From positions 65,319,603 to 65,383,602 of the forward strand of contig OZ024929.1 of the NCBI GenBank assembly GCA_964017235.1: a stretch of DNA of 64,000 nt, written 5' to 3'. Shown here one piece after another: positions 10,281 through 21,319 of the stretch. The notes under the pieces are model-generated. The model saw only the letters and a program-made list of their open reading frames with translations. It searched no databases and was not told the DNA's origin. Origin of the DNA: Sabellastarte sp. h YS-2021 (taxonomy: Eukaryota > Annelida > Polychaeta > Sabellida > Sabellidae). The number at the start of each line of letters is the position of its first letter. The first letter of the stretch is position 1. Position numbers and translations under genes: made by a program.

Positions 10281-10690
10281 CAGGCCTGTCGGTTAACTTA
10301 ACGGCCTGTCGGTTACACTTCCCAGCTTGTCGGTTAATCAACAGGCTGTAACAAGTATCCGGCTTGTCCCAAATATGGACTTCCCGACTGTAAGTGAAGA
10401 CCAACAGACTGTGCAGGAAGTGTTACAGTACAGTCAGTAACTTTAGCCGGCCTGTCTGTTAGTGTTCCCGACAGGCATTTAAACTTTACAGGCCAGTCGG
10501 TAACATTAACAGACTGGGTCCTAGAGTCAGGAATATTTATAACCGATAAATAATAATAATAATTTAAACTGAAACAGACAAACCATAAACAACAACCACA
10601 CAGGCCTGTAACACTAACAGACAAGCCGGGAACTGTAACCGACAGGCCGGCAATAGTTGTGCCTCTTATGGCCTGTTGGTTTCCAAATCT
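10281..10690. repeat. Left subterminal motif cluster of the Harbinger element
   Basis: Direct copies such as ggcctgtcggtta occur near 10286 and 10306, agcttgtcggtta near 10325 and ggcctgtctgtta near 10449. Inverted copies such as taacagacaagccggg and taaccgacaggccgg occur near 10615-10650. Further shortened copies are interspersed. Confidence 0.7.
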
Positions 10691-10974
10691 GGGGGTATAA
10701 AAAGGTAAGTCGGTAGACAATCTGTGTATATTTGGGCTTTGACTTGTCGAGAGACAACTGGTGTGCAGCTTTTATTTAGGTTTTTATTTTTGTAAAAATA
10801 GCTTAAGTCTTGAGCTAGGCTGGACTGGTTGGGAGTGAAATCTGTTCTATGAGGTTTCACTTTTATTTTTAAGTTTTGTTTTTTACAACAAGCTGTACAA
10901 TTGATTGATCAGCATGCCAAGGGGCAGAAGGAGAAAGATTGAAGTACCAACTGACACTCAACCACAGTTTGAGT

Positions 10975-11107
10975 AAGGAGAAACAGCTGAGGATATAGAG
11001 AAGAGGGAGAGAGAGGAGAGGGATGAGAGAGAGAGGAGAGAACAAGAGGAAAGAAACCGAGAGGGATGGAGAGAGAGAGGAGGGAAAAGGGAGAGAAGAG
11101 AGCGCGA
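10975..11107. repeat. GA-rich low-complexity tract
   Basis: Almost pure purine (gagaga/ggagag) on the + strand, just before and at the start of the MADF ORF. It gives artefactual Ser/Leu-rich ORFs on the minus strand. Confidence 0.9.
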
Positions 11108-12485
11108 ACTGACATGGATACTGATGTAGAATCAACTCAATCCAGACAGAAGCAGGGCCAGATGAAGTCCATTTTCCTGAGTGATTCAGACGAAGAAGCC
11201 ATCGTGGAGTTTGTTAAACAGCACGAGGTACTTTATGACAAGACCAACAACAGTTTCAAAGACAAGCAGAATAAAGAAAGACTTTGGAGTCGCTTGCAGC
11301 TACAAGAAACTTGCCTGTCAAGACTGGGAAGAAGTGGTTTGAGACTCAACGTACCAGATATGGCAAGCTCACTCAGACGAAATCAGGACAAGCAGCTGAG
11401 AAGAGCACATAACGACAGACCTGGCTGAAGGACAGTTTCAGTTTTCTACGAGGTCACATCAGAAGGAAGGGAGTTTCCAAGTCTTCTGCATTCAAGTAAC
11501 CACAGAGACCTTCTGCAGCCGCAGCTTCAGTTCCAGATACATCCACAGACACAGAATCTGAGATGGAAATCAGTTTTGCATCAGATGTTACTCGTCAGCC
11601 TTCAAGCACAAGTCCTAAGCGATGACAGCCTCCAGTCGGGACTACCACCACTGCTGCAGATACAGTCTTAGATCAGTTCCAGCAGATGAGGTCGATGATT
11701 TCCACATTTATGGGTGGATGTCAGGATCCCACTCCAAGTCCAAGACAGTCGTTCTGCAACTATCTCCACTCTGAGATTGAACACCTGGAGGAGAGAGACT
11801 TTTTTACCTTCAGGAATGACACAGTGAAGCTTCTCAGTGAAATACAGTACAAGGCCGAAGAACACAAGAGACAGGTTACCACAAGTCAACAGGTCACAAC
11901 ATTTTAACTTCCAGAAGCAACACAGGCCACAACAGGATGTGAATACATACTCACCATACCAGGAACTCAAGCAGTCTCCATTCCAGTTGTGCAGCCTACA
12001 CGGATAGCAACAACACAGCCTGCTACAGTGATTGCCAAAGTACAGCAACCATCAAGGCCTGCGTCAGCACAGCCAATTTCTTTTGTAGTTGTGGATGACA
12101 GCCTGGGACTTCCAGACAGATGATTTTCAACCCACCTTCAGTTGCAGCTTCACAACAGGAGGAAAGTCAACACAACACTTCAGGATTATCCAGTTTCTTT
12201 GGAGCTATTCCCAGTGTGCTACAGTATCAGCAGATCGACACACCACAGCCATTTTCACCCTCTCAACTTCAACCAGCACCGTCACCAGTGCCATCTTCCA
12301 CTCAAGACCTCCCAGCCAGTCCAGCCAGCAGAGTCAGCCCAAATCAGTGGATTAGCCCGCACAAGTCGCACCAACCAGGCCCTTTTAAGGGCCACCCGAA
12401 TCTTCCAAAAACAATTATTCAGCTGTTGTTTCCCAAAAACAAAAAGGCACACCGTCCAACACTTACACTTCCCCCAAATACATGA
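11066..12485 (+). pseudogene. Harbinger accessory protein with MADF-like and BESS-like regions, frameshifted
   Basis: In Harbinger elements the second ORF is a Myb/SANT or MADF-type DNA-binding partner of the transposase. Here a MADF-like N-terminus reads DEEAIVEFVKQHEVLYDKT followed by KDKQNKERLW (about 11200-11290). Then the frame shifts near 11295, with the other frame giving KTGKKWFETQRTRYGKL. A later segment (11686-11907) has FCNYLHSEIEHLEERDFFTF, the pattern of a C-terminal BESS-type motif. A Pro/Ser/Gln-rich tail continues to about 12485 in yet another frame. At least three frameshifts or stops break it. Confidence 0.65.
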
Positions 12486-13439
12486 AAAACATTGTGTGAA
12501 TGAATGAGTGAATGTTAAACAAATATCAATAAACTTCCACCATAAAACAGAGAAAAAAAACTTAATAAAAAAATCACCTCAATAAAAAATAATCCCCTAA
12601 GAATTCAAAGTAAAACCACCCCCACCCCCCAACAAAACTCAATTTTAAAAATACACTTCCCCCACCCCTAAACCAAAGATCCAGACTCAAACCCACGTCC
12701 CTCCCACCCAAAACCCAACTTGAAATAAAATGCAACATACACAAAAGTAACATGTTTTCTATGTGTGGAGAGACTTACAGACAAACAAATGTGAGGCCTA
12801 ACAAAATATTTAAACATGTGAGTGGCAATGGAGTGACTAACAGACTGACAAACCTGTATCATTTTGTCTTGCAAATTTCATTCCATTTTTTTTAATTCTT
12901 GGGATGAAATATTTCCTCAAAGTTGTTTCTCTTTTAGGTATTTGGGGGCTAAAATTTATTTGGAAACTGGTGGTTTTTTTTTACTATTTTCTGAGAATAA
13001 AGCCAGGTCATGTTGGGGTGGGATGTCAACTTTGTACATTGAGGACCTGGGTTTTAATCTTCAAGTGATCCAATTTATTTTTGTGAACTGAGTTTGGGAG
13101 GGGTTTGTGTTGGTGATGGGGAATGTTTTTGGTGAAATTGAATTTACATAAAATAGTTAGAAAATTGCGGTTATTTTTGAGGCAACACTTTGCTAAATAA
13201 AAGTTCTTGGATTATTTGGGTAGTCCTGAAAAAGACTGATAGATGACAGCATGTTCTCCCCTCAGTCTTCTCCCCTCAGTCTTCTTAAATTCTGTTCTGC
13301 CCAGCCAGCGCCCCCACGTGATTGAAATAGTCTTTCAGTAGGTCTTGTTGATGTTTGGCCTCACTCGATGGGTTTCTCAAGTTCTCATGGTGTCCCTGTT
13401 CCCCCTGGTCTGCCTGTGATGCTAGTATGTCGTCGGCTG
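12486..13439. other. Internal spacer of the Harbinger element
   Basis: It lies between the two convergent genes. It contains 'aataaa'-like sites on both strands near 12525-12590 and about 12995, which could serve the converging transcripts. No further gene is seen. Confidence 0.5.
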
Positions 13440-14608
13440 GAGTGGGTGGTCTGTCTGCTCCCCCCGATGGCTTCTCCGCATGTTATGTAGTACCACACAT
13501 GTTAACACAATGTCTCTGACTACTTTTGGTCTCTGCTCCATGGTGGTCAACAGCGCCCTGAATCTCTTGACAAGTATACCAAATGAGTTCTCGACCACCC
13601 TCCTCCCCCTGGATATCCTGTAGTTGGCTAGTCTCTCTTCTCTGGTCAGTTGTCATCTACTGTAATGCTTGACCAGCCAAGGCATAAAGGCAAAGGCATC
13701 GTCCCACAGCAAGAAGTAGTGTAGATTTGGCCCCCCAGGTCCAAGTGGTTCAGGCGGTGGTAGCCCAAGGTTCCATTCTCAATTCTTCTTTTCAGTTTGC
13801 TTCGGTTGAATATCTGAGCATCAGATGATGACCCACTGGCCCCCACGTTGACCCACAGGAACTTGTAATCTCCATCGACTAAAGCCAAAAGTACCATGGA
13901 GAAGTAGCCCTTGTAGTTGAAATATTCACTGCCTGACTTCTTGGGCTTCTTTATAGCAATGTGTTTTCCATCTAGTGCACCGACTGCATGGGGGACATTC
14001 CATCTGTTTCTAAATCTTTCTTCAATTTTCTTCCAGTGTTCAGGATCAGTGGGACACATCAAGTACTCATGTTGAAATTCTTTCAAAATGGCTTTGCAGA
14101 CCTCTGGGACAAATTTGCAGATGGTAGTTCTTCCAACCCTCCATTGGTATTGCAGTGAAGTGTAGCTTTCCCCTGTGGATAAGTGTCTCAAAGTAACTGC
14201 CAGTTTCAATCTGACTTCCAGTGGCTTCCTGAACTTAGTGATTGACTTCCTGAGTTGGGGGGTGATTCTTTCTTCAATCAAATCAAAAAATGCTGGTTGC
14301 ATCCTGATAAAGTTTCTGTAGCCTGGTATGTCAGTAGTGATTAACTCGTCCAAGAGTGTTCTGTAGCAACCTCTCTCCTCTCTCTGCAGTATCCAGGGCA
14401 TGACCCATGGATTCTGTGACTTCCTTCTCCTTGGGGATTGTGGGGGTGATGCTGGCTGGGCAGGTGCTGGGTTCTGCTGTCTTCTGTGTCTTGAAATCAT
14501 CATGTACAATAAATTATTTAACTCAATAAAAAGGACCCTGAAGTGATCAAGCAGTTGCTGTTGATGTGTTCCTGTCATCTTTGAAGTGTGAAATGAATGG
14601 CACATCAC
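13440..14608 (-). pseudogene. Harbinger (HARBI1-like) DDE transposase, one frameshift and one nonsense codon
   Basis: The N-terminal ~280 residues are open from ATG 14608. DDE_Tnp_4 landmarks are D213 in GALDGKHIAIKK, then EYFNYKGYFSMVLLALVDGD and D263 in GASGSSSDAQIFN. The frame then slips near 13765; the continuing frame reads HYFLLWDDAFAFMPWLVKHY, an in-frame TGA at 13653-13655 (one substitution from the CGA usual at this place), and [20 protein letters not shown], which supplies the catalytic Glu, followed by FGIL and [16 protein letters not shown], ending near 13440. All three catalytic acids are thus present and only two lesions are evident, so the copy is fairly young. A basic, Pro-rich segment (residues 41-66) precedes the helix-rich part. 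The start could also be one of several later Met codons. Confidence 0.85.
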
Positions 14609-14699
14609 AGGGGAGGGGGGGTTTATATAGTGTGATATGGATCACGATTCTGGATCCCGACTATAGATACCGACCCACAAAAACAATCAGTCCTGTTGG

Positions 14700-14815
14700 G
14701 AAGGGTCGGGAACATGCTCCTGGCTTGTCTGTTTGTCTTTATGGCTTGTCTGCTTGTGATCCGGCTTGTCTGTTAGGGGTTTATTGCTTGTCGTATTCAC
14801 ATATTGGTAGATTAA
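14700..14815 (+). repeat. Right subterminal motif cluster of the Harbinger element
   Basis: It has four close copies of ggcttgtctgtt-like sequence (14721-14795), all in one orientation. This matches the left cluster's motif and marks the right side of the element. Confidence 0.65.
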
Positions 14816-15421
14816 AGAGACTATTAACTGTGGCTTATTGTTGCAGTCTCCAGTTCCAGGAGCTTTGATGTTTCAGAAACCATAGTGCATTGTGGGTATC
14901 ATTGTTAATGTTAATCCCATAAAGTGTTCAATCAGGGGTTGTGCCATGGCTTCTTACACATTTTTATCTAGACATGGCTATAAAAAGGGTTGAATTTAGA
15001 CAGGTCAACATATATTATAAGTGATTACTCTAGTGTTACTTCAAGATTTAAAAGTTTAGTATTAAGAGAGTTTTGTGACTTTGTGAGTTCTAACTTAAAT
15101 ATGGCTAACCCACAATATTGTACTGGAAGTAAGTGTGAATTAAGAGACCATAAAAGTAAATTTGGATTTTCAAATCAAGGAATGCAACAAGGTGTGTACA
15201 ATACTAATTGCTGCCCACCATTTTACCAAACAAAAAGAGAGTTAAAATAGTCTAAGGGAAGGTAGTGGTTATAGTTTGGTTAAGCTGGACAAAAAATACT
15301 CTGAGATGCAAGTCTTTTTTATGCTGGATATAACTCTGTTTAGATTACCAAAGTTTGTGAATATAAAGATCATTTGTCAGAGACTAGACTGGTTATATTC
15401 TTAAAGATAAGTGTTGCAAGT
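14816..15421. other. Region between Harbinger and LINE ORF1
   Basis: Probably the 5' UTR of the LINE that follows. A small ORF (14990-15250; its most protein-like part is MANPQYCTGSKCELRDHKSK) has several Cys but no family I recognise. I see no other feature. Confidence 0.35.
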
Positions 15422-16377
15422 ATGTTTCATAAAAATAAGAAGAAAATTTCAACAGAATCTCTAAAAGAAGGTCAAAAAGGTGTAAAACAAAACAAGATGG
15501 CAACTTCTCCATGTCAAGAAGCCAGTCATGCAAAACAAGAGACTGACATTATTGGAACATTACACATAATGATGGAAGAAATAAAGGCTCTACAAGAGGG
15601 ACAAAAGAACATGGCAGTACAAATATCACAGCAAATTGACAATAGAATAAAAGATAGACCATTCAGAGACTTACATAAAGAATGAATGCTTGTTAATGAC
15701 CCATACAATGGACCAATGGAGTGACAAAATTGAAAAACAGGCCAAGGACATTAATCATTTGAAAAGCATGGTTCCAATAAAGGATAGTGACCCACTGAAT
15801 AATGCTGATGTCACTCTGGTTGTAAGTGGACTACCTATATACCCACAGGAAAACCCAATACTCTTTGCACAAGACCTCATTGACAACATGGGTACTGATC
15901 ACAATACTGTCCCCATCAGATAGCAAGTGAAAGTTGTGGAAGCAGCCAAGGCTTCCCAGCATACACAGTTTTAAACCCCCACTGATGAAAATCAGCTTTC
16001 AATCTTTGGAAGAGAAAAAACTTGTTCTTTCACATAAACGCAACCTGCAAAGTACACTCTATAACAGTGTTTACATCAGAAGCAGCAAGTCACATGAAGT
16101 GAGGCTGATTGAACTGAATGCTCATACCATTTTGCAGAACTCACTATTGGGCAATGACTTCCGCATAAATGGAAATGGACGAATTATACCAAAACAACGA
16201 GTACCACAACAAACACTTAATAAACAGTTTGACAAGAGTTTTCCAACTACATCCCATTCTCCAAACCTAAATGTTTCTTTGATGCCAGAAAGTTCCGATC
16301 ATCACATTTTACTTACTGACCGAGATAACAAACCCAACACGGCTACACAAAGTAATGACTCAAGAAATCACCCATGA
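15422..16377 (+). pseudogene. LINE ORF1 (coiled coil plus RRM-like), frameshifted
   Basis: The start at 15422 gives a basic N-terminus (MFHKNKKK), then a heptad-like stretch (DIIGTLHIMMEEIKALQEGQ). A frameshift near 15685 leads to DVTLVVSGLPIYPQENPIL, a TAG stop at 15921-15923, and a third segment with MKISFQSLEEKKLVLSHKRN then YNSVYIRSSKSHEVRLIELN. The same landmarks (DVTLVV, VRSSKSH.ERLMDLN) occur in the minus-strand ORF1 at 46680-47435, so both belong to one LINE ORF1 family. Such proteins bind RNA and form part of the retrotransposition particle. Not functional here. Confidence 0.7.
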
Positions 16378-16450
16378 GGGACCATACCCATGAAATTTAC
16401 AATCAGCAGCTTAGAAATATTCCCAGCCCATCTCAATATGTGAGTGTAAT

Positions 16451-16570
16451 GGTGTACGCTGAAAATCCCCAGATTGAAAATCCCTGAAAATCTGCATGCC
16501 CATAGAAAATCCCTAGATGGGGCTTAAAAAATCCCCAGATCAAAAATCCCCAGATAAAAAAATCCCTAAA
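16451..16570 (+). repeat. Left terminal inverted repeat of the outer MULE
   Basis: It consists of repeated blocks of 'gaaaatccccaga' with small changes. The inverted match is at 21218-21319, and the same ends bound the short element at 24440-25496. Confidence 0.85.
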
Positions 16571-16981
16571 AGTAAGAGTACATTTTATTTGCAGTTACAG
16601 TACTTTACATTCATTCACCTATGGTACATTGCAGCACCTTTAAGAACAAAATTTATAGAACAAAGGAAGTATTTGATATAAATCAACATTAATCAACATA
16701 TGAACACAAGCCAACAGGTACAGACATATCTAAAGGACCAAAATTTCAAACAATTTTAACTGTTTATGTGGAAACCTGTAGGTTGCGACCCACTGTCTTT
16801 AAAAAGTTCTCCATGTCTCTTTTTTGTTCAACATAATCACATGCCAGCTTTTTCAATCTTTTTTGAAGGTCAGCATATACTTTGTGGACCCTTTTTTCTG
16901 GTGGATTTCCTACATTTGCCTGGGCTATCATTGCACAAACAGAACTGTTTTCTTGTGGGAGGGCCTCAATAAGTTTCCAAA

Positions 16982-19705
16982 GAATGGCGGACAAAACCCC
17001 GGAGGACAAAACCCCGGAGGACAAGACCCCGGAGAAAATGGGGTGCTAGGACAAAACCCCAGAGTTGATTTTCAGGGGGGTGGACAAAACCCCGCAGTTA
17101 TATTTTTGGTAAATTAAGGGGAACTCATGAATACCAAAACAAATCCTGCAGCAATATATATTACATTCACAGTCAAAAATATACATTATCAGAAAAAACA
17201 ACAACATATATAGAGACTAAGCACCACAACCCCGAAATAACTTGCATCAAAATTACAATAGTCTAACACAGTGTCCAATGCCATCAAGGAAGTCTTCTAG
17301 AGTTTTAGACCCATCTTGAAATGCCTGGCAGAGATTCTTTAGTTTTTTCTGTAAGGCGACAGCGGCTCGCGATTGCCTTTTAGGGGGTAGCTGACCTCTG
17401 GCTTCCTGTAAGAGCAATGTGATGACAAGCACTGCATCTTCTTGCAAGTGTCTTATCAGCCGCCAGATGGATGGGTGATTGTGGCCAACCATACTACGAA
17501 AAGAATTATTCCACCCTTCGCAGTAGTTGTTTGTTCTGTCCCCGTCATGTAGAGTGGTTTCGAACACATTCCAAATCTTTGGTGGAAAGAGTGGGCTAAT
17601 TCTCCTAATGCGCAGCATAGCAGGATGTTGATCATCTGTTGTTGGTCTTAAGATCTTTCTGAATGTACCTGACACATAGGTGGCATCGAAATAATCTAGT
17701 AATTCTTCTGCCCCTGGATAACAGTTTTGCCTCAAGAAGCTCATGCCATTCTCCACTTCATCCACTGGCAAGAAGCCAAGTCTATCCATCATGCCACAGA
17801 AGTGTTTGAACTCCTTATCAGCACGGTACTGCTCCACTAGGCCCAACTCTTGCACCTTTCTGAAAGAACTTTGAGTAATATGGTAAAAGCAGCCACCAAT
17901 GTTGACATGGCTACCAAGAACAGCATGGACAGCATTCATCATTGATTTTTCAAAGTCGACATGGACCTTTGAAGGATCTGGTGAGTAGCCAAGTTCTTCA
18001 CATCTTTCCACAACAGCTCTTAGGAAACCCTCATATATGTTCTGGGATTTTCCAGGAAGAAGGGCATAGACACAAGTGACTGCTGACTCTCCCAAGGGGG
18101 CTCTGATGATGTATAGCTGCTGGAAGAGCCGTGGTGCCATACTAAAACAGCCATCCATGAACCAAGTAGACGTGAGAGCGAGATGTCTTAGGGCCTCATC
18201 AGTACCAAAAATAATGATGCGCTGTGATGCATCAGAGCCACTGTCATGGATCAGGAAGTTCTTCGGGCTTGGTCCAGCTGTCTGAGTCCATTCACCTTCT
18301 ATCTTTAGCTCTTTCAGTGTGGGTGGGTCTTTTGGTAGTTTGCCTCTCTGGTGTCGTCTGATAGTTCTTTTGATGGTATCCTGCCTTCCAGCAGCTGCAC
18401 GGACATCATTTTCAACTGTGCTGAGAGCAGAGGCCAGGATTTGCTTCGGCCTTGAAGTTGCTGTCTTGGCTTGGTCACTCATCTTCATTCGCATCTTTGT
18501 AACTTCAATGGAAACCATGTCACTGTCATGGTTGTGGTCTGACTTGACCTCAGGTGTTTCCATCTGCAAAGATAAACAGTGATCAACATAAGGACCTAGT
18601 AGTACCCAGTTCAGTGTTGACTAGCATGAATATTTATAGTTTATAATTATAATTTATAGAACTGGAGTTTATTTAAATAGTAAAACTAATTCAGTATTGT
18701 ATATCCACTGTATTCATTGTTTATGTATAATATATCTTAAAAGGTTTCAAATATTATGATGATTACTTTTGGTCACACTTACATTAAGATCAGTAACAAT
18801 GGAACCTCTGCATTGAAGGGATGATCTCTTTGAGCACTCCCAGTGGATTCTTTTAGATGACTGGCTCTTCTTAGTGTACATGAAGCCACCAAGACACAAC
18901 TTAATTCCTCCTTTATTATTTCTTATGACCTCCATGACTTGTCAATACACACAATTGATGTATAATGTTGAGATGCTTCCAAGACCAAATATTTATACTG
19001 AGATAACCTGGCTTCTAGATTGCAATTCACTGAGAATTAATAGATGTAAAGATTTGACAGTTAGGCCATCAAAGATACCAAAGCTTTGATAGCTACTCAG
19101 GGAAATGGAAAGGAACCTTTCAAATGTGCTCAGGCCTTTAACACAGATGCACTGGTAGAATAATCCTAGTTTACCCATTGATAATTGCAATTTTTCCAAA
19201 CCTTTGATAGCTACTCAGGAAAATGTTAAAGGGACTTTTCAAGTCTAGACCAAATATTTATACTGAGATAACCTGGCTTCTAGATTGCAATTCACTGAGA
19301 ATTAATAGATGTAAAGATTTGACAGTTAGGCCATCAAAGATACCAAAGCTTTGATAGCTACTCAGGGAAATGGAAAGGAACATTTCAAATGTGCTCAGGT
19401 CTTTCTTTTACAGAACAATCATAGATTAATTCTCTTCTAATTTCCATAATGTTTTCAAAACCTTTGATAAACAAAATGCTGCACAATATTCTGGCTGTTT
19501 GTCCAATACTAGACAAACCAAAACAAAATACTTTTCAACAGTATACACTGTATACACAATATTCTGATATTAAAATAATTTTTTAATTTCTCTGGGGTTT
19601 TGTCCACCCCCCTGAAAATCAACTCTGGGGTTTTGTCCTAGCACCCCATTTTCTCCGGGGTCTTGTCCTCCGGGGTTTTGTCCTCCGGGGTTTTGTCCGT
19701 TTACC
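16982..19705 (-). mobile_element. Inner MULE DNA transposon, nested in the outer MULE, 9-bp target duplication
   Basis: It is bounded by identical 9-mers gtttccaaa at 16973-16981 and 19706-19714. The terminal inverted repeats are about 115 bp and rich in 'ggacaaaaccccgga' blocks: 16982-17104 and about 19588-19705. Length is 2,724 bp. A 9-bp duplication and long inverted repeats are the MULE hallmark. It encodes one two-exon transposase on the minus strand and nothing else. Confidence 0.93.
17253..18935 (-). CDS. FLYWCH-MULE transposase, two exons, apparently intact
   Basis: Exon 1 is 18935-18783 (51 codons), the intron 18782-18564 (219 bp), and exon 2 18563-17253 (436 codons plus stop). The donor is AAT|GTAAGT and the acceptor TTTGCAG|ATG, phase 0. 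The join completes a FLYWCH zinc finger: GGFMYTKKSQSSKRIHWEC, then LQCRG in exon 1 and SDHNHDSD in exon 2. MULE catalytic landmarks follow: D in TSTWFMDGCFSMAPRLFQQL, D in PSKVHVDFEKSMMNAV, the GCFYHITQSSFRKVQ motif, and E in RTNNYCEGWNNSFRSMVGHN. The predicted length of 487 aa and the lack of stops or frameshifts suggest a recently active copy. The protein cuts and joins DNA at the ~115-bp terminal repeats; FLYWCH probably gives DNA binding. Exon 2 could also start translation at its own ATG, without the zinc finger. Confidence 0.85.
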
Positions 19706-20689
19706 GTTTCCAAATGGTTGGATGGTGATGTCCAACTAGGTGCTGGAAGCGAGTATTCCACCCTTTGCAGAGATTGTTTCTTCTTGCGCAGTCCAGAAGT
19801 GTAGCAGAGTGAACAGTCCAAACAGAAGGTGGAAATGGTGGTGGCACTCTCCTCATCCTAAAGGTCATGTCACCTGTTTTGGTTTGTTTAAATGGCCCAT
19901 TAACATATGTGACATCAACATATGACAAGAGTTCTTCACCTTCTGGGGGGCATATTTCTTTGAGAAACTGCAGGCCCTTAGATACATCTAAGGGAGGAAG
20001 GAAAGCCAAGCCATCCACCATCCCACAAAACAGGCGGAAGTCTTCATTAGGCCTGTAGTGTGACACCAGGCCCTCAGATTGTAGTCTGCGCCAGGTACAT
20101 TGACGCTTATGGTAGAAACAACCACTAGGGTCCACTCCTAATACAAACTTGACAGCATTAATGACTGGCAGCTCAAAGTCAACTATCACATCTTCACTTC
20201 CAAAAACTAGGATCCTAGAAGGTGTGTCAGGTCCATTGTCATAGATAAGGAATGGCTGAGGCTCTAAGCTTCCTGTGGTCTTCCATTCATCTTCAATAAC
20301 CAGGTCCTTCAAGGATGCTGGTGTCTTTGGGTATCTCTTCCTTCTGTGGTATCCAATAGCCTGCTTGCAATTGGATTCTTTGGGTAGAACCTTTTGGGCT
20401 GATTGAGGAGCCTGTAGCACACATGAAGAATAAATCTGTGCTGGAGTGTCTCTGCAGTTCTGGGACCTGGAGAGCATAGCTTGTCTAGTTTTGCAGGCAT
20501 CAACTAGAGATTGATCTCCACCATGACAATGGGGCTTCTCATCCAAAATCTGTGTAACATCTAAGTCAGTCTTTAGTGTGCCCTTGCATATGAGGCTCTT
20601 TCTCTTCACACACTCCCAACTGTAAAATACAAAAACAAAGAATAATTATTGCATTTCGGTTAATATTCATTTAGTCATTTAAAATTATG

Positions 20690-21215
20690 GTGAAAGAGAA
20701 TTACTTTTTAAAGAATTACCCAATCGCAAAGTAAAGAAATTACAAAGACTATTGCAAAGCCTTCATACAGGTAGATTAAAGAACACAGTTAGGGCCACAC
20801 TTCATACAGGTAGATTAAAGAATACAGTTATAAAATAGTTCTTTAATCAATCCATGGAGGGCTACAAATATAATCTGATTAATTGGATATACATGCATTC
20901 AATGAAACAGGTAGATTAAAGACTACAGTTAAAAGTGGCTTCTTTAATCAATGAAAAATAAAAAGGAAAAGGGAGGGCCACAAAATTGGTATGAAGATGA
21001 TAGGAATAAGAAGCCACATCATAGACAAAGACAAAGAGAATGTAACAATGCATTTGTCAATGTAAGGTGTAAAGACTATAGTTAAAACTGGTTTCTTTAA
21101 TCAATGAATAACAAAAAGGAAAGGGGATGGCAGATGGGATTTTGAAGATGACAGGAATTGGAAGCCACACCATAGACAAAGACAATATAATAATACATTT
21201 GTCAGTGGTATTGTA
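20690..21215. repeat. Internal non-coding repeats of the outer MULE
   Basis: The motif 'acaggtagattaaagaa(t)acagtta' and its variants recur near 20767, 20809, 20909 and 21067, and 'ttctttaatcaatg' accompanies them. The block 'gaagccacatcatagacaaagacaa' occurs twice (21010, 21160). The same blocks appear, inverted, in the short element at 24560-24970. Confidence 0.75.
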
Positions 21216-21319
21216 TTGGGGATTTTTTGATCTGGGGATTTTCTGAGCCCCATCTGGGGATTTTCTATGGGTCTGCAGATTTCCAGGGATTTTCAATCTG
21301 GGGATTTTCATATACAATC

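Larger units (their letters stand above)
10276..14815. mobile_element. PIF/Harbinger DNA transposon, decayed, with both genes
   Basis: It carries the two genes typical of Harbinger elements in opposite orientation: a MADF/BESS-type protein (+, about 11066-12485) and a DDE_4-type transposase (-, about 13440-14608). Both sides hold clusters of a ~13-bp motif (GGCYTGTCGGTTA and variants): at least eight on the left, in both orientations, and four or more on the right. These are plausible transposase or partner binding sites. I could not fix exact termini or a TTA/TAA target duplication, so the ends are approximate. Confidence 0.75.
16764..20619 (-). pseudogene. Outer MULE transposase, split in two by the inner MULE
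   Basis: The 5' part (20619-19715) begins after an acceptor (ttgtattttacag) and reads WECVKRKSLICKGTLKTDLD, the second half of a FLYWCH zinc finger with its HCH end. It is followed by MULE transposase text: PQPFLIYDNGPDTPSRILVF, then GCFYHKRQCTWRRLQSEGL (the CxxH-type motif) and LVGHHHPTIWK. The 3' part resumes at 16972 with LIEALPQENSSVCAMIAQ and ends at a stop at 16764. The cut falls at IW|K within the inner element's duplicated target. The first catalytic block is shortened: after 'DVIVDFELPVINAV' the text jumps, suggesting an internal deletion between the first and second acidic residues. The N-terminal FLYWCH exon was not found right of 20620. Confidence 0.8.
16451..21319 (-). mobile_element. 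Outer MULE DNA transposon, inserted in the LINE
   Basis: It has long terminal inverted repeats of about 100 bp rich in 'gaaaatcccc' motifs: left 16451-16570, right about 21218-21319. The ends are GGTGTACGCTGAAAATCCCC on the left and, reading inward from the right, GATTGTATATGAAAATCCCC. The flanking 9-mers are gagtgtaat (16442-16450) and gagttgaat (21320-21328), a 7/9 match, consistent with a worn 9-bp target duplication. With the right-hand version the LINE frame reads through (...ELNINDWTKSN). Its transposase is on the minus strand and is interrupted by the inner MULE. Confidence 0.85.

Noticed and set aside
10869..11135. Leu/Ser/Pro-rich minus-strand ORFs resembling signal or membrane peptides
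   Set aside because: They are translations of the GA-rich tract at 10975-11107.
18076..18582. Plus-strand ORFs opposite the inner MULE transposase
   Set aside because: They are antisense shadows of the transposase gene.
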